Positions 1 to 10,792 of a stretch of DNA of 64,000 bases are shown piece by piece. The first letter of the stretch is position 1. Every line of letters begins with the position of its first letter. Both the position numbers and the translations under genes were made by a program. The stretch lies in assembly GCA_946547105.1 (NCBI GenBank), contig CAMNOV010000001.1, positions 1 through 64,000 on the forward strand, read 5' to 3'. The stretch comes from an uncultured Clostridia bacterium. GTDB lineage: Bacteria; Bacillota; Clostridia; Oscillospirales; Oscillospiraceae. The notes beneath the pieces were generated by a model. The model searched no databases and had not been told where the DNA came from. It worked only from the letters and a program-made list of their open reading frames with translations.

Positions 1-2
1 AC

Positions 3-116
3 TCTCCCTCCATCGTCTCTGTCACCACCGTCCGCAAGGGCAAGGTCCGCAGAGCGAAGCTGTACTACCTGCGCGATCGCGTGGGCAAGAAGGCCAAGGT
101 CAAGGAGAGACTGTAA
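3..116 (+). CDS. rplS: 50S ribosomal protein L19, C-terminal fragment (gene starts before the window)
   Basis: Frame 3 reads [37 protein letters not shown], the typical L19 C-terminus; followed by a terminator and lepB. Confidence 0.93.
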   Translation, partial: SPSIVSVTTVRKGKVRRAKLYYLRDRVGKKAKVKERL

Positions 117-130
117 GTTCCAGTGTCAAA

Positions 131-162
131 AAGAGAGATCGGTGCTCCGATCTCTTTTTTTG
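131..162 (+). terminator. Rho-independent terminator after rplS
   Basis: agagatcgg-tgct-ccgatctct stem followed by T7. Confidence 0.85.
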
Positions 163-225
163 TTGCGTTTGTATCTCATGTTGGTGTATAATAATATGAA
201 ATCCTATGGTATGGGAGTATGTGTT

Positions 226-789
226 ATGGCTAAGAAAAAACGGAGCAGAGAGGAAATCGAGCAGGCGGAACGCAAGGATACCTATGATTGGATCCAGAGT
301 ATCATTACCGCGCTGATCATCTGCATCGTCATCTTTTTGTTTTTCGTGCGCGTGATCGACGTCAGAGGCGACTCCATGAACCCGACCCTGTATAACGGAC
401 AGAAAATGCTTGTTTCCGGGCTGTTTTACAAACCGAAGCAGGGTGACGTCGTTATTTTCAAAACCGACGATTACGATTCCGACAAGGCTCTGGTCAAGCG
501 CGTGATCGCCACCGAGGGTCAGGTCGTCAATATCGACTTTGACCGCGGCGTTGTGTACGTCAACGACGAGCCCTATGAGGAAGATTATATCGCCGAGCTG
601 ACGCGAGTGAAGATCGATTTCCGCGGACCATGGACGGTACCCGAAGGCTGTGTGTTTGTCATGGGCGACAACCGCAACAAATCGACCGACAGCCGTGACA
701 GCCGAATCGGCGACGTGGATGAGCGGGAGATCATCGGCCGCGCCTATGCCGTGATCTATCCCTTCAGCGAGCTGAAATGGATCAAATAA
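226..789 (+). CDS. lepB: Signal peptidase I
   Basis: N-terminal TM, GDSMNPTLYNGQ and KRVIATEGQVV, MGDNRNKSTDSRDSR motifs; ATG at 226 preferred over the ORF-track start. Confidence 0.93.
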   Translation: MAKKKRSREEIEQAERKDTYDWIQSIITALIICIVIFLFFVRVIDVRGDSMNPTLYNGQKMLVSGLFYKPKQGDVVIFKTDDYDSDKALVKRVIATEGQVVNIDFDRGVVYVNDEPYEEDYIAELTRVKIDFRGPWTVPEGCVFVMGDNRNKSTDSRDSRIGDVDEREIIGRAYAVIYPFSELKWIK

Positions 790-1685
790 TGGCGGATAAT
801 CGAATGGAGACCATGAACATCCAGTGGTTCCCAGGTCATATGACCAAGGCCCGCCGGATGATGGAGGAAAACGTCAAGCTCGTGGACGCCGTCTGCGAGA
901 TCCTGGACGCGCGGATCCCGAATGCCAGCCGCAACCCGGAGATCGATAAACTGGCGGCCGGCAAGCCCCGGCTGGTCATTTTGAATCGCATCGATCTGGC
1001 TGACCCTGAGATCACCCGCCGTTGGCGGCAGTATTTTGAAAAACAGGGCTTTGCCATTTTGGAGACAGACGCGAAAAGCGGCAAAGGCGTAAAGGATTTT
1101 GTGCCGGCTGTCCGTCGGCTGCTTGCTGATAAGCAGCGGGAATATGAAGCGAAGGGCCAGGTCGGCCGTCCGCTGCGTCTGATGATCGTCGGCATACCCA
1201 ATGTCGGCAAATCGACGCTGATCAATAAAGTTGCCGGAAGAAAAGCGGCGATCGCGGGCGATATGCCCGGTGTCACGCGCGGCAAACAGTGGATCCATAT
1301 CGACGCCGGTCTTGATCTGCTTGATACGCCGGGCATCCTGTGGCCGAAATTCGAGAGCCAGGAGGTCGGCGAGATGCTGGCCATCACCAACGCCATCAAG
1401 GCCGAGGTGCTGGATAAAGAGACCCTGGGTGCGAATTTTATGCTGCGCCTGGCGAAAATGTATCCCGACGCGCTGAAAGAGCGCTACCGCATCGAACCGG
1501 ATCCTGCACTCAATGGTTTTGAGCTGCTGGAACAAGCCGCAAAAAAGCGCGGTTTTCTTGTTTCCCGCGGGGAATACGATATCGAACGCATGGCAAACAC
1601 CCTGCTGAATGAATACCACGACGGCAAACTCGGCCGTCTGAGTCTGGAGCTGCCCGATGCCGGATCTGTGGAAACTGGAGAATGA
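789..1685 (+). CDS. rbgA: Ribosome biogenesis GTPase YlqF/RbgA
   Basis: Circularly permuted GTPase: NRIDLAD, GIPNVGKSTLIN, DTPG; N-terminal IQWFPGHMTKARR. Confidence 0.93.
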   Translation: MADNRMETMNIQWFPGHMTKARRMMEENVKLVDAVCEILDARIPNASRNPEIDKLAAGKPRLVILNRIDLADPEITRRWRQYFEKQGFAILETDAKSGKGVKDFVPAVRRLLADKQREYEAKGQVGRPLRLMIVGIPNVGKSTLINKVAGRKAAIAGDMPGVTRGKQWIHIDAGLDLLDTPGILWPKFESQEVGEMLAITNAIKAEVLDKETLGANFMLRLAKMYPDALKERYRIEPDPALNGFELLEQAAKKRGFLVSRGEYDIERMANTLLNEYHDGKLGRLSLELPDAGSVETGE

Positions 1686-2256
1686 GATCTATGACAGCGG
1701 CGTAACGCTGCTGTGCGGCGTGGATGAAGCCGGACGCGGCCCGCTGGCCGGGCCGGTCTGTGCCGCCGCCGTGATTTTGCCGCGAGGGCTTGAGATCCCG
1801 GGACTGAACGATTCTAAAAAGCTGACGGAGAAGAAAAGGGAAGAGCTGTACGATCGGATCATTGACAGCGCCGTTTCCTATGGCATCGTGTTTGCTTCTG
1901 TTGAAGAGATCGAGGCGCTGAATATCCTCGGCGCAACTTTTCTTGCCATGAACCGGGCGATTGAACAGCTTGATCCGCAGCCGGAGCTTGCCCTGATTGA
2001 CGGGAACCGGAATGCCGGGATCACCGTCAGCAGCCGCTGCGTGATCAAGGGCGATGCGAACTGTGCAGATATCGCTGCGGCCTCCATCCTGGCCAAGGTG
2101 ACGCGAGACCGGCTGATGCTGCAGCTTTCCGATCAGTATCCGGAGTATCACTTTGAGCAGCATAAGGGTTACGGCACCAAACTTCACTATGAAGCGCTGC
2201 GCAAGTTTGGCCCGTCCCCGGTCCACCGACCGAGCTTTTTGAGGAAGATGCACTGA
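1657..2256 (+). CDS. rnhB: Ribonuclease HII
   Basis: CGVDEAGRGPLAGPV, LNDSKKLTEKKRE, AAASILAKVTRD. Confidence 0.95.
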   Translation: MPDLWKLENEIYDSGVTLLCGVDEAGRGPLAGPVCAAAVILPRGLEIPGLNDSKKLTEKKREELYDRIIDSAVSYGIVFASVEEIEALNILGATFLAMNRAIEQLDPQPELALIDGNRNAGITVSSRCVIKGDANCADIAAASILAKVTRDRLMLQLSDQYPEYHFEQHKGYGTKLHYEALRKFGPSPVHRPSFLRKMH

Positions 2257-2618
2257 TGGGAGACAACCGTTCCGGCCGCTGGGGCGAAGAGCGTGCCAGA
2301 CGCTATCTGCAATGGCATGGATGGCATATCGAAGAAGCCAACTATTCCTGTCGCTTTGGGGAGATCGATCTGATCGCCTCACGCCGCGGGATCATGGCCT
2401 TCGTCGAAGTCAAGACGCGCAAGGACGACAGCCGAGGAGAAGCGAGGGAATTTGTGACCGCTGCCAAGCGCCAGCGGATCCTGTCTGCGGCGGCGCTGTA
2501 TCTGTCCGAGCACGAGACGCAGCTGCAGCCGCGTTTTGACGTGATCGAAGTCTACGCGCCGCAGGGCGTGGAGACGAGGTTTCCCAAAATCGTTCATCTG
2601 GAAAACGCATTTGAATGA
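2256..2618 (+). CDS. YraN family (UPF0102) endonuclease-like protein
   Basis: GRWGEERARRYLQ...CRFGEIDLIASRRGIMAFVEVKTRK. Confidence 0.9.
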   Translation: MGDNRSGRWGEERARRYLQWHGWHIEEANYSCRFGEIDLIASRRGIMAFVEVKTRKDDSRGEAREFVTAAKRQRILSAAALYLSEHETQLQPRFDVIEVYAPQGVETRFPKIVHLENAFE

Positions 2619-2645
2619 TATGTACCCGGCGGCTGCCGGGACGGT

Positions 2646-2822
2646 TCAGCACGTTCCTCTGGGGCAGAAGGTCGAGCAATAGGTTTCGCCCTTGGTACTG
2701 GCCTTTTCGTTCTGAACGCTGATGCGGGCCGCGCTGCAGCGGCAGTCTACGGTGTTGTACTTGCAGGCTGTCACGTCGCAGCCCACGCCGGGCAGGATCT
2801 CTCCGTGTTTTTTGTCGTTCAT
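2646..2822 (-). CDS. DUF1540-type Cys-rich small protein (58 aa, absent from ORF track)
   Basis: Reverse strand reads MNDKKHGEILPGVGCDVTACKYNTVDCRCSAARISVQNEKASTKGETYCSTFCPRGTC*; aaggagg SD upstream; CDVxxCxYN...C.C.A..I.V pattern. Confidence 0.85.
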   Translation of the reverse strand: MNDKKHGEILPGVGCDVTACKYNTVDCRCSAARISVQNEKASTKGETYCSTFCPRGTC

Positions 2823-2902
2823 GGTTCAGCCTCCTTGCCGATTTACGGCAAATATAGTTTTTGCGTTTTCACCTGATCTATTCTTAGAAACGGAACAATT
2901 CT

Positions 2903-3589
2903 ATGTCTTTATTTGCAATCGGAGATCTTCATCTGTCATTCACTGTGAACAAGCCGATGGACGTTTTTGGCGACCGGTGGGAAAACCACGCCGAAAAACT
3001 TCAACAGGGCTTTTCTTGCGTGGGAGACGAGGATCTGACCGTTTTATGCGGCGATCTCAGCTGGGGCATGAACCTGGAGCAGGCACGGGAGGATTTTCTG
3101 TTTATCGATCGCCTTCCCGGACGAAAGCTCATCCTGAAAGGAAACCACGACTACTGGTGGAGCACGGCCGCCAAAGCGAAACGGTTCTTTGAGGAAAACG
3201 GGATCACGAGCATCGATATCCTCCATAATAATTGCTTTTTCTATGAGGACACGGCTCTTTGCGGCACGCGCGGCTGGTTTTACGAGGAGGAAACGGGCGA
3301 GGCGCACGATAAAAAGATCATGCTGCGGGAGATCGGCCGTCTGGAGACTTCTTTGAATGCGGCAGGGGGCAGGGAAAAGCTTGTTTTTCTGCATTATCCG
3401 CCGATCTATCAGAAATATGAGTGTCCGGAGATCCTTGCACTGCTCAAAAAGCACGAGGTCAGGCTCTGCTGCTACGGACATATCCACGGCAAAGGCTGCC
3501 GCCTTGCTTTCAACGGCTGGCGCAACGGTACGGAGTACCGCCTGCTGTCTGCTGACCACGTGAATTTTACACCGGTAAAAATCCTGTAA
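2903..3589 (+). CDS. Metallophosphoesterase
   Basis: IGDLHLS, GDLSWG, KGNHDYWW, YGHIHG motifs. Confidence 0.9.
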   Translation: MSLFAIGDLHLSFTVNKPMDVFGDRWENHAEKLQQGFSCVGDEDLTVLCGDLSWGMNLEQAREDFLFIDRLPGRKLILKGNHDYWWSTAAKAKRFFEENGITSIDILHNNCFFYEDTALCGTRGWFYEEETGEAHDKKIMLREIGRLETSLNAAGGREKLVFLHYPPIYQKYECPEILALLKKHEVRLCCYGHIHGKGCRLAFNGWRNGTEYRLLSADHVNFTPVKIL

Positions 3590-3605
3590 ATTCAAGAAAA
3601 AGTCA

Positions 3606-3634
3606 TTGATTTTAACCGCAGAATCTGCTATAGT
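3606..3634 (+). promoter_or_regulatory. Sigma-A type promoter for tig
   Basis: TTGATT-17 nt-TATAGT. Confidence 0.7.
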
Positions 3635-3675
3635 AGCTAAGCTTGCTATGCATATATAGAGGAAGGAGATCAACC

Positions 3676-4971
3676 ATGATCGTCAAGAATTTTGAGAAGA
3701 AAGATAACAATTCCGCTGTTTTCACGGTAGAGACCGACAAGGCGGAGTTTGAAGCCGCCGTTCAGTCTGCTTACCTGAAGAACAAATCTCAGATATATAT
3801 CCCCGGTTTCCGCAAGGGCAAGGCTCCGCGCCAGGTCGTTGAAGGCATGTACGGCGCCGAGGTCTTTTATCAGGACGCGATGGATGAGCTCGCCCCCAAG
3901 GCCTATGAGCTCGGCGTGACTGAAAATGAGCTGCGCGTGGTCGGTGCTCCGTCCATCACCAATGTGGAAGTGACCGATGACCGCACTGCGGCCTACACCT
4001 TCAGCGTGGATCTTTATCCCGAGGTGACTCTCGGCCAGTATAAGGGCCTTGAAGCTGTCAAGCCCATCGTCGCCATCAGCGACGAGGACGTGGACAAGGA
4101 ACTGGAGAGCGTCCGCAAGCGCAATGCCCGCCAGGTCAGCGTGGACGACCGCGAGGCGCAGATGGGCGACACCGCGAAGATCGACTTTGACGGCTTCCTC
4201 AACGGCGAGCGCTTTGACGGCGGCAAGGCCGAAGGCTACTCCCTTGAACTCGGCTCCGGCTCCTTTGTTCCCGGCTTTGAGGAACAGATCGTCGGTATGA
4301 AGGTCGGCGAGGAGAAGGATATCAACATCACCTTCCCCGAGGATTACGTGGAAGATCTTGCCGGCAAGGACGTTGTCTTCAAAGTGAAGCTGAACGACCT
4401 CACCATGGCCGAACTGCCCGAGCTGGACGACGAGTTCGCCGGCGACAACGGCTTCGATACCCTGGCCGATTACCGCGCCAACATTCGTGAGGAGCTCGAG
4501 AAGAAGGCCAACGAGAAGGCCGAGAGCGATTTCCGTTCCGAGGTCATGCGTCAGGCCGCCGAGAACATCACCGCGACCATTCCCGAGTCGATGATCGCCG
4601 ACAAGACCGAGGAGATCCTTCGCAATTACGCCGCCAACTTCGGCATGAATTCCCGTGACATGTCCCTCGATCAGCTCAAACAGATGATGGGCGTGGATGA
4701 CGCGATGATCAACAACACCATCCGTCCCGCCGCCGAGTTCCAGGTACGCAACGACCTGCTGCTCGAAGCCGTCATCAAGGCGGAGAACATCGAGACCACC
4801 GAAGAAGAGAACCGCGAGTATCTCAATAAGGTCGCCGAGAGCATCGGCGCCAAGGCGGAAGAGGTTGAGAAGTACTTCGGCATGGATTACATCGCCGAGG
4901 AGCAGAAGAAGGAGAAGGCCAGCGCGCTGATCGTCGAGAGCGCGGTTGCCAAGGCTCCCGAGCAGGAGTAA
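3676..4971 (+). CDS. tig: Trigger factor
   Basis: IPGFRKGKAPRQVVEGMYG; PPIase domain GDTAKIDFDGFLNGERFDGG; SD ggaaggag upstream. Confidence 0.95.
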   Translation: MIVKNFEKKDNNSAVFTVETDKAEFEAAVQSAYLKNKSQIYIPGFRKGKAPRQVVEGMYGAEVFYQDAMDELAPKAYELGVTENELRVVGAPSITNVEVTDDRTAAYTFSVDLYPEVTLGQYKGLEAVKPIVAISDEDVDKELESVRKRNARQVSVDDREAQMGDTAKIDFDGFLNGERFDGGKAEGYSLELGSGSFVPGFEEQIVGMKVGEEKDINITFPEDYVEDLAGKDVVFKVKLNDLTMAELPELDDEFAGDNGFDTLADYRANIREELEKKANEKAESDFRSEVMRQAAENITATIPESMIADKTEEILRNYAANFGMNSRDMSLDQLKQMMGVDDAMINNTIRPAAEFQVRNDLLLEAVIKAENIETTEEENREYLNKVAESIGAKAEEVEKYFGMDYIAEEQKKEKASALIVESAVAKAPEQE

Positions 4972-5044
4972 TACGGTATATTTTCCCATTCCAGGGGATA
5001 TGCTCTCTGAGAGTTGCTGATAACGGAAAGGAGAGTTTCATACA

Positions 5045-5626
5045 ATGAGTTTAGTTCCCTATGTCGTTGAACAGACCAGCCGCGGTGAGCGCTCGTACGA
5101 TATTTTTTCCCGCCTGCTGAACGATCGCATCGTGATGCTCAGCGAGGAAGTCAACGACACCACAGCAAGCCTGATCGTGGCTCAGCTGCTTTATCTCGAA
5201 GCCCAGGATCCCGACAAGGATATCCAGTTTTATATCAACAGCCCCGGCGGCAGCGTGACGAGCGGACTTGCTATTTATGATACGATGCAGTACATCAAGC
5301 CCGACGTCTCTACCATCTGCGTGGGTATGGCGGCCTCTATGGGCGCGTTTCTGCTGTCCTCCGGCGCCAAGGGCAAGCGCATCGCGCTGCCTAACGCCGA
5401 GATCATGATCCACCAGCCCTCCGGCGGCAGCCGCGGACAGTGCACCGATATCCAGATCCAGGCCGAACAGATCCTGAAGATCAAGAATCGCCTGAATCAG
5501 ATCCTCGCCGCCAACACCGGTAAGAGCGTGGAAGAGGTCGAGCGCGACTGCGAGCGTGATCATTTCATGACCGCCGAGGAAGCGCAGGCTTACGGCCTGA
5601 TCGACAAGGTGATCTATAAGCGCTGA
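5045..5626 (+). CDS. clpP: ATP-dependent Clp protease proteolytic subunit
   Basis: [46 protein letters not shown]. Confidence 0.97.
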   Translation: MSLVPYVVEQTSRGERSYDIFSRLLNDRIVMLSEEVNDTTASLIVAQLLYLEAQDPDKDIQFYINSPGGSVTSGLAIYDTMQYIKPDVSTICVGMAASMGAFLLSSGAKGKRIALPNAEIMIHQPSGGSRGQCTDIQIQAEQILKIKNRLNQILAANTGKSVEEVERDCERDHFMTAEEAQAYGLIDKVIYKR

Positions 5627-5720
5627 GTCGAAAATATAACACATGATTTAACGGAGCGCGGGGTGGGCCATGGCCCTCCTCGCGTTTACGGCATTAGTAA
5701 ATCTTCTATGGGAGAACAGT

Positions 5721-6974
<1,254 letters not shown>

Positions 6975-7007
6975 ATGATATCGCACCTCTGCGAAAGGAG
7001 GTTACCC

Positions 7008-9404
7008 ATGAACCAACAGAACGTGAATTATGAACCGCGCACCATGCCGCTTCTGCCGCTGCGTGGACTGATCGTTTTTCCGCAGATGCTGCTGACCTTC
7101 GACGTGGAGCGCTCGGCGTCTCTGGCGGCGATCAACGCCGCCAATCACGGAGACCATCTGATTTTCCTGTCTGCACAGAAGGACATTTCTGTAGACGTGC
7201 CGGAAGAGAAGGATATTTACTCTGTCGGAACGGTTTGCCGCATCCGCCAGCAGCTGCGCGGCGGTCACGGCGGCTGCCGCCTGATGGTGGAGGGCCTGTA
7301 CCGGGCCCGTGCGCTCAGCATGGACACTGACAGCAAGGGTTATACCGCACTGCTGGAGCCCTATGACGATAAGCCTGAGCGGATCAGCCCTCAGCGCAGG
7401 GAAGCGCTTCTGCGCAACTGCCTGACGCTGTTCAATGAGTATCTGCACCTCAATCAGGACATGATGAACGAGCAGCTGCTCAACGTTCTTGCCAATCCCG
7501 ACGCCGATTATGTGGCTTTTTATATCGCGCAGAATATCCGCGTGAACGTGCCCGCACGCCAGGCTGTTCTGGAGGAGCGGAGCATGAGCCGCCGTCTGAT
7601 GCAGCTTGGCCGCATGCTCAGCAACGAATTGCATATCCTCTCGATCGAGCAGGAGCTCAATGAGGCCACGCAGGAGGCCATGGAGCACAACCAGCGCGAG
7701 TATTATCTCCGCGAGGAGATGAAGATCATCCAGTCCGAGCTGGGCGAGGATCTGTCCGCCGACGATTTCGGCGAGTACCGCCGCAAGATTGAGGCGCTGC
7801 CTGCCAAACAGGAAGTGCGCGACAAACTGCTCAAGGAGCTGTCCCGTCTGCAGAAACAGCCCTTCGGTTCTTCGGAGTCGGCTGTCCTGCGCGGCTATCT
7901 TGATACGGTGCTGGAGCTTCCCTGGGGCGTCAAGACCGAGGAAACGCTGGATATCGAAAAAGCGCGGAAGATCCTGGATGAGGATCATTACGGCCTGGAG
8001 AAGGTCAAGGAGCGTATCCTTGAATATCTGGCCGTCCGTAAACTCAGTCCGGAGCTCAAGGGCGGTTTGCTCTGCCTGGTCGGCCCCCCGGGCACCGGCA
8101 AGACGAGCATCGCCATGAGCATCGCCCGCGCCACGAACCGCAAGCTCGTCCGCCTGTCGCTTGGCGGCGTGCATGACGAAGCTGAGATCCGCGGCCATCG
8201 CAAGACCTATATCGGCTCCATGCCCGGCAGGATTATGAACGGCATTGCGCAGGCCGGCTCCTGCAATCCGCTGATGGTGCTCGACGAGATCGACAAGCTT
8301 GGCGCCGATTACCGGGGCGATCCTTCGGCTGCGCTGCTGGAAGTGCTCGACGGCGAGCAGAACGGCAGCTTCCGCGATCATTTCCTTGAGATCCCCTTTG
8401 ATCTGTCCGAGGTTTTCTTCATTACCACCGCCAATACGATGGATACGATCCCTCGTCCGCTGCTTGACCGCATGGAGGTCATTGAGCTGTCCAGCTATAC
8501 CGATGAGGAAAAGCTGCAGATCGCCAAACGGCACCTCGTGCCCAAGCAGCGGAAAAAACACGGCTTGAACGGCAATCAGATTCGCATCAGCGACGACGCG
8601 ATCCGTGAGATCATTGATTCTTATACCCGCGAATCCGGCGTGCGGCGCCTGGAGCGTGAGCTGGCCGCGCTCTGCCGCAAGACAGCAGGCGGCATTGCGG
8701 AAGGGAAGTTCCGCAGCCTGACGGTGAAGCCCGAACGCCTTGAGGAACTGCTCGGACCGGCCAAGTTCAAGAAAGACGAGCGCCGCGAGCGCGATGAAGT
8801 CGGTCTCGTGCGCGGTCTGGCTTATACCAGCGTCGGCGGTGAAGTGCTTGACGTGGAAGTTGCCGTCCTGGACGGCAGCGGCAAACTGGAACTGACCGGT
8901 AATCTGGGCGACGTGATGAAAGAGTCGGCGCACGCTGCGCTCAGCTATATTCGCAGCCGCGCAGCGGAACTGGGGATCGATCCGGATTTTTACAAGACGA
9001 AAGATATCCACATCCACTTCCCGGAGGGGGCCGTACCCAAGGACGGACCTTCCGCCGGCATCACGGTGACGATCGCGCTCATCTCCGCGCTGACCGGCAC
9101 TCCGGTGCGACACGACGTGGCGATGACCGGTGAGATCACGCTGCGCGGCCGCGTGCTGCCGATCGGCGGCCTGCGTGAAAAGACGATGGCGGCGTATCGC
9201 AGCGGCATACATACGGTGATCATTCCCGAAGACAACGTCTCCGATCTGGCGGAAATCGACCAGACGGTGAGGCAGAACCTGCATTTTGTGAGTACCGATC
9301 ACGTCGATAAGGTTCTCGACGTCGCGCTGCTGCGGCAGCCGATGGAAACAGCGACAGAATACGTGCCGCTTTCCACGGAACAGCGGCTTCCGGTCAGAAT
9401 ATAG
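7008..9404 (+). CDS. lon: ATP-dependent protease LonA
   Basis: LonN domain, GPPGTGKTSIAMSIA, catalytic PKDGPSAGITVT; aaaggagg SD. Confidence 0.97.
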   Translation: MNQQNVNYEPRTMPLLPLRGLIVFPQMLLTFDVERSASLAAINAANHGDHLIFLSAQKDISVDVPEEKDIYSVGTVCRIRQQLRGGHGGCRLMVEGLYRARALSMDTDSKGYTALLEPYDDKPERISPQRREALLRNCLTLFNEYLHLNQDMMNEQLLNVLANPDADYVAFYIAQNIRVNVPARQAVLEERSMSRRLMQLGRMLSNELHILSIEQELNEATQEAMEHNQREYYLREEMKIIQSELGEDLSADDFGEYRRKIEALPAKQEVRDKLLKELSRLQKQPFGSSESAVLRGYLDTVLELPWGVKTEETLDIEKARKILDEDHYGLEKVKERILEYLAVRKLSPELKGGLLCLVGPPGTGKTSIAMSIARATNRKLVRLSLGGVHDEAEIRGHRKTYIGSMPGRIMNGIAQAGSCNPLMVLDEIDKLGADYRGDPSAALLEVLDGEQNGSFRDHFLEIPFDLSEVFFITTANTMDTIPRPLLDRMEVIELSSYTDEEKLQIAKRHLVPKQRKKHGLNGNQIRISDDAIREIIDSYTRESGVRRLERELAALCRKTAGGIAEGKFRSLTVKPERLEELLGPAKFKKDERRERDEVGLVRGLAYTSVGGEVLDVEVAVLDGSGKLELTGNLGDVMKESAHAALSYIRSRAAELGIDPDFYKTKDIHIHFPEGAVPKDGPSAGITVTIALISALTGTPVRHDVAMTGEITLRGRVLPIGGLREKTMAAYRSGIHTVIIPEDNVSDLAEIDQTVRQNLHFVSTDHVDKVLDVALLRQPMETATEYVPLSTEQRLPVRI

Positions 9405-9411
9405 GTGTCGG

Positions 9412-10002
9412 ATGAAAACGCTGAATGTAAACAAGGCTGAGTTTATCAAATCCGCTGCCTCTCCGAAGCAGTTTATCCGCAGCTCGGTCCCGTCCGTCGT
9501 GTTTGCCGGCAAATCGAACGTCGGCAAATCCTCGGTCATCAATCGGCTGCTAAACCGGAAAAACTTTGCCCGTGTCGGCGCTTCTCCCGGAAAAACCGTA
9601 CACGTCAATTACTTTTTCATTGACGAACGGCTGTATTTCGTTGATCTGCCCGGCTATGGCTTTGCCAAAGTCTCGCAGGCCGAACGGGATCGCTGGGGCA
9701 AGCTGATGGAGGATTTCTTTTCCGAGCCTTCTTTGATCTCGCTCGGGGTGATGATCGTCGATGCAAGACATAAACCGACGGCGGATGACGTCACCATGGC
9801 GGAGTGGTTCAAAAATGCCGGCTGCCGCTGGCTTGTTGTTGCCAACAAGACGGACAAGCTGAAAAAAAGCGAGATCGAACCGAACCTTCTTCTGATCCGT
9901 GAAACGCTTGCTCTGCCGGATGACGTGTTGCTAATCCCGTTTTCCGCAGAGAAGGGAAGCGGACGGGAAGAACTGATGACACAGATCCTTCAACTGATTT
10001 GA
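9412..10002 (+). CDS. engB: Ribosome biogenesis GTP-binding protein YsxC/EngB
   Basis: FAGKSNVGKSSVINRL, VDLPGYGFAKVS; follows lon. Confidence 0.94.
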   Translation: MKTLNVNKAEFIKSAASPKQFIRSSVPSVVFAGKSNVGKSSVINRLLNRKNFARVGASPGKTVHVNYFFIDERLYFVDLPGYGFAKVSQAERDRWGKLMEDFFSEPSLISLGVMIVDARHKPTADDVTMAEWFKNAGCRWLVVANKTDKLKKSEIEPNLLLIRETLALPDDVLLIPFSAEKGSGREELMTQILQLI

Positions 10003-10094
10003 ATCCATTTGGAATAGCGGGATGATTTTTTCGTCCCGCTATTGTATTTCCTTAAAAATTTTGGTAAACTGTCATTAAATTGGGGGTATTCCGG

Positions 10095-10787
10095 ATGAGT
10101 GCATGGCAAAGTATCATCAGCGGTTTTGATTTTACACCGCTGCTGAATATCGCCCTCAGTGCGATCCCCGCATTGATCTGCATTACGCTCCATGAGATCA
10201 GCCATGGTCTTGTGGCCAACCGGCTCGGTGATCCGACGGCTAAAAATGCAGGACGCTTGAGCCTGAATCCGATCAAGCATCTGGATATTTTCGGCTTTCT
10301 GATGCTGATCGTTGCCCATGTCGGCTGGGCCAAACCGGTGCCGGTCGATATGCGCTATTTCAAGAATCCGAAGCGGGGCATGGCGATCACTGCGCTGGCC
10401 GGTCCCGTCAGCAACTTCATCATCACAGCTATCGCGCTGTTCCTTTTCGGCTTCCTGCTCCCACTTGTCCGTTCATCCGGCGATGCAGCGATGATCGGCG
10501 TTGAGCTGTTATATATCACCGCTCATCTGAGCCTCGGTCTCGGCCTGTTCAACCTGCTTCCGATCCCGCCGCTGGACGGTTCCAAGGTTTTGTTTTCTCT
10601 CATCCCGGATTCTGCTTATATGAAGCTGATGCGCTATGAGCGCTACGGGATGATCCTGCTGGTCATTCTCGCCTATACCGGCGTGACCGGCAGCTTCCTC
10701 GGCAACATCATTGATTCGGTGTTTGACTGGTTCCTGATGATCGCTCAAGCAGCCTATCAATGGAGTTATTCTTTGTTTGTTGCGTGA
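10095..10787 (+). CDS. Site-2 protease family (M50) membrane metalloprotease
   Basis: HEISHG metal motif, NLLPIPPLDGSKVL, multiple TMs. Confidence 0.9.
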   Translation: MSAWQSIISGFDFTPLLNIALSAIPALICITLHEISHGLVANRLGDPTAKNAGRLSLNPIKHLDIFGFLMLIVAHVGWAKPVPVDMRYFKNPKRGMAITALAGPVSNFIITAIALFLFGFLLPLVRSSGDAAMIGVELLYITAHLSLGLGLFNLLPIPPLDGSKVLFSLIPDSAYMKLMRYERYGMILLVILAYTGVTGSFLGNIIDSVFDWFLMIAQAAYQWSYSLFVA

Positions 10788-10792
10788 ATTTG

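Noticed and set aside
2722-3192. 156-aa plus-strand ORF overlapping the metallophosphoesterase start
   Set aside because: Overlaps the DUF1540-type minus-strand gene and a clear metallophosphoesterase in another frame
3670-4989. 439-aa minus-strand ORF antisense to tig
   Set aside because: Low-complexity Leu/Gly/Asp/His composition with no motif; opposite strand is trigger factor
5670-5720. Upstream in-frame ATG extension of clpX ([17 protein letters not shown])
   Set aside because: Start lies in a GC hairpin; ATG at 5721 has a gggag SD and matches the canonical ClpX N-terminus
7002-9608. 868-aa minus-strand ORF antisense to lon
   Set aside because: Shadow ORF from GC-rich codon bias; plus strand encodes full-length Lon with all motifs; His/Gln/Arg/Leu-rich translation typical of antisense
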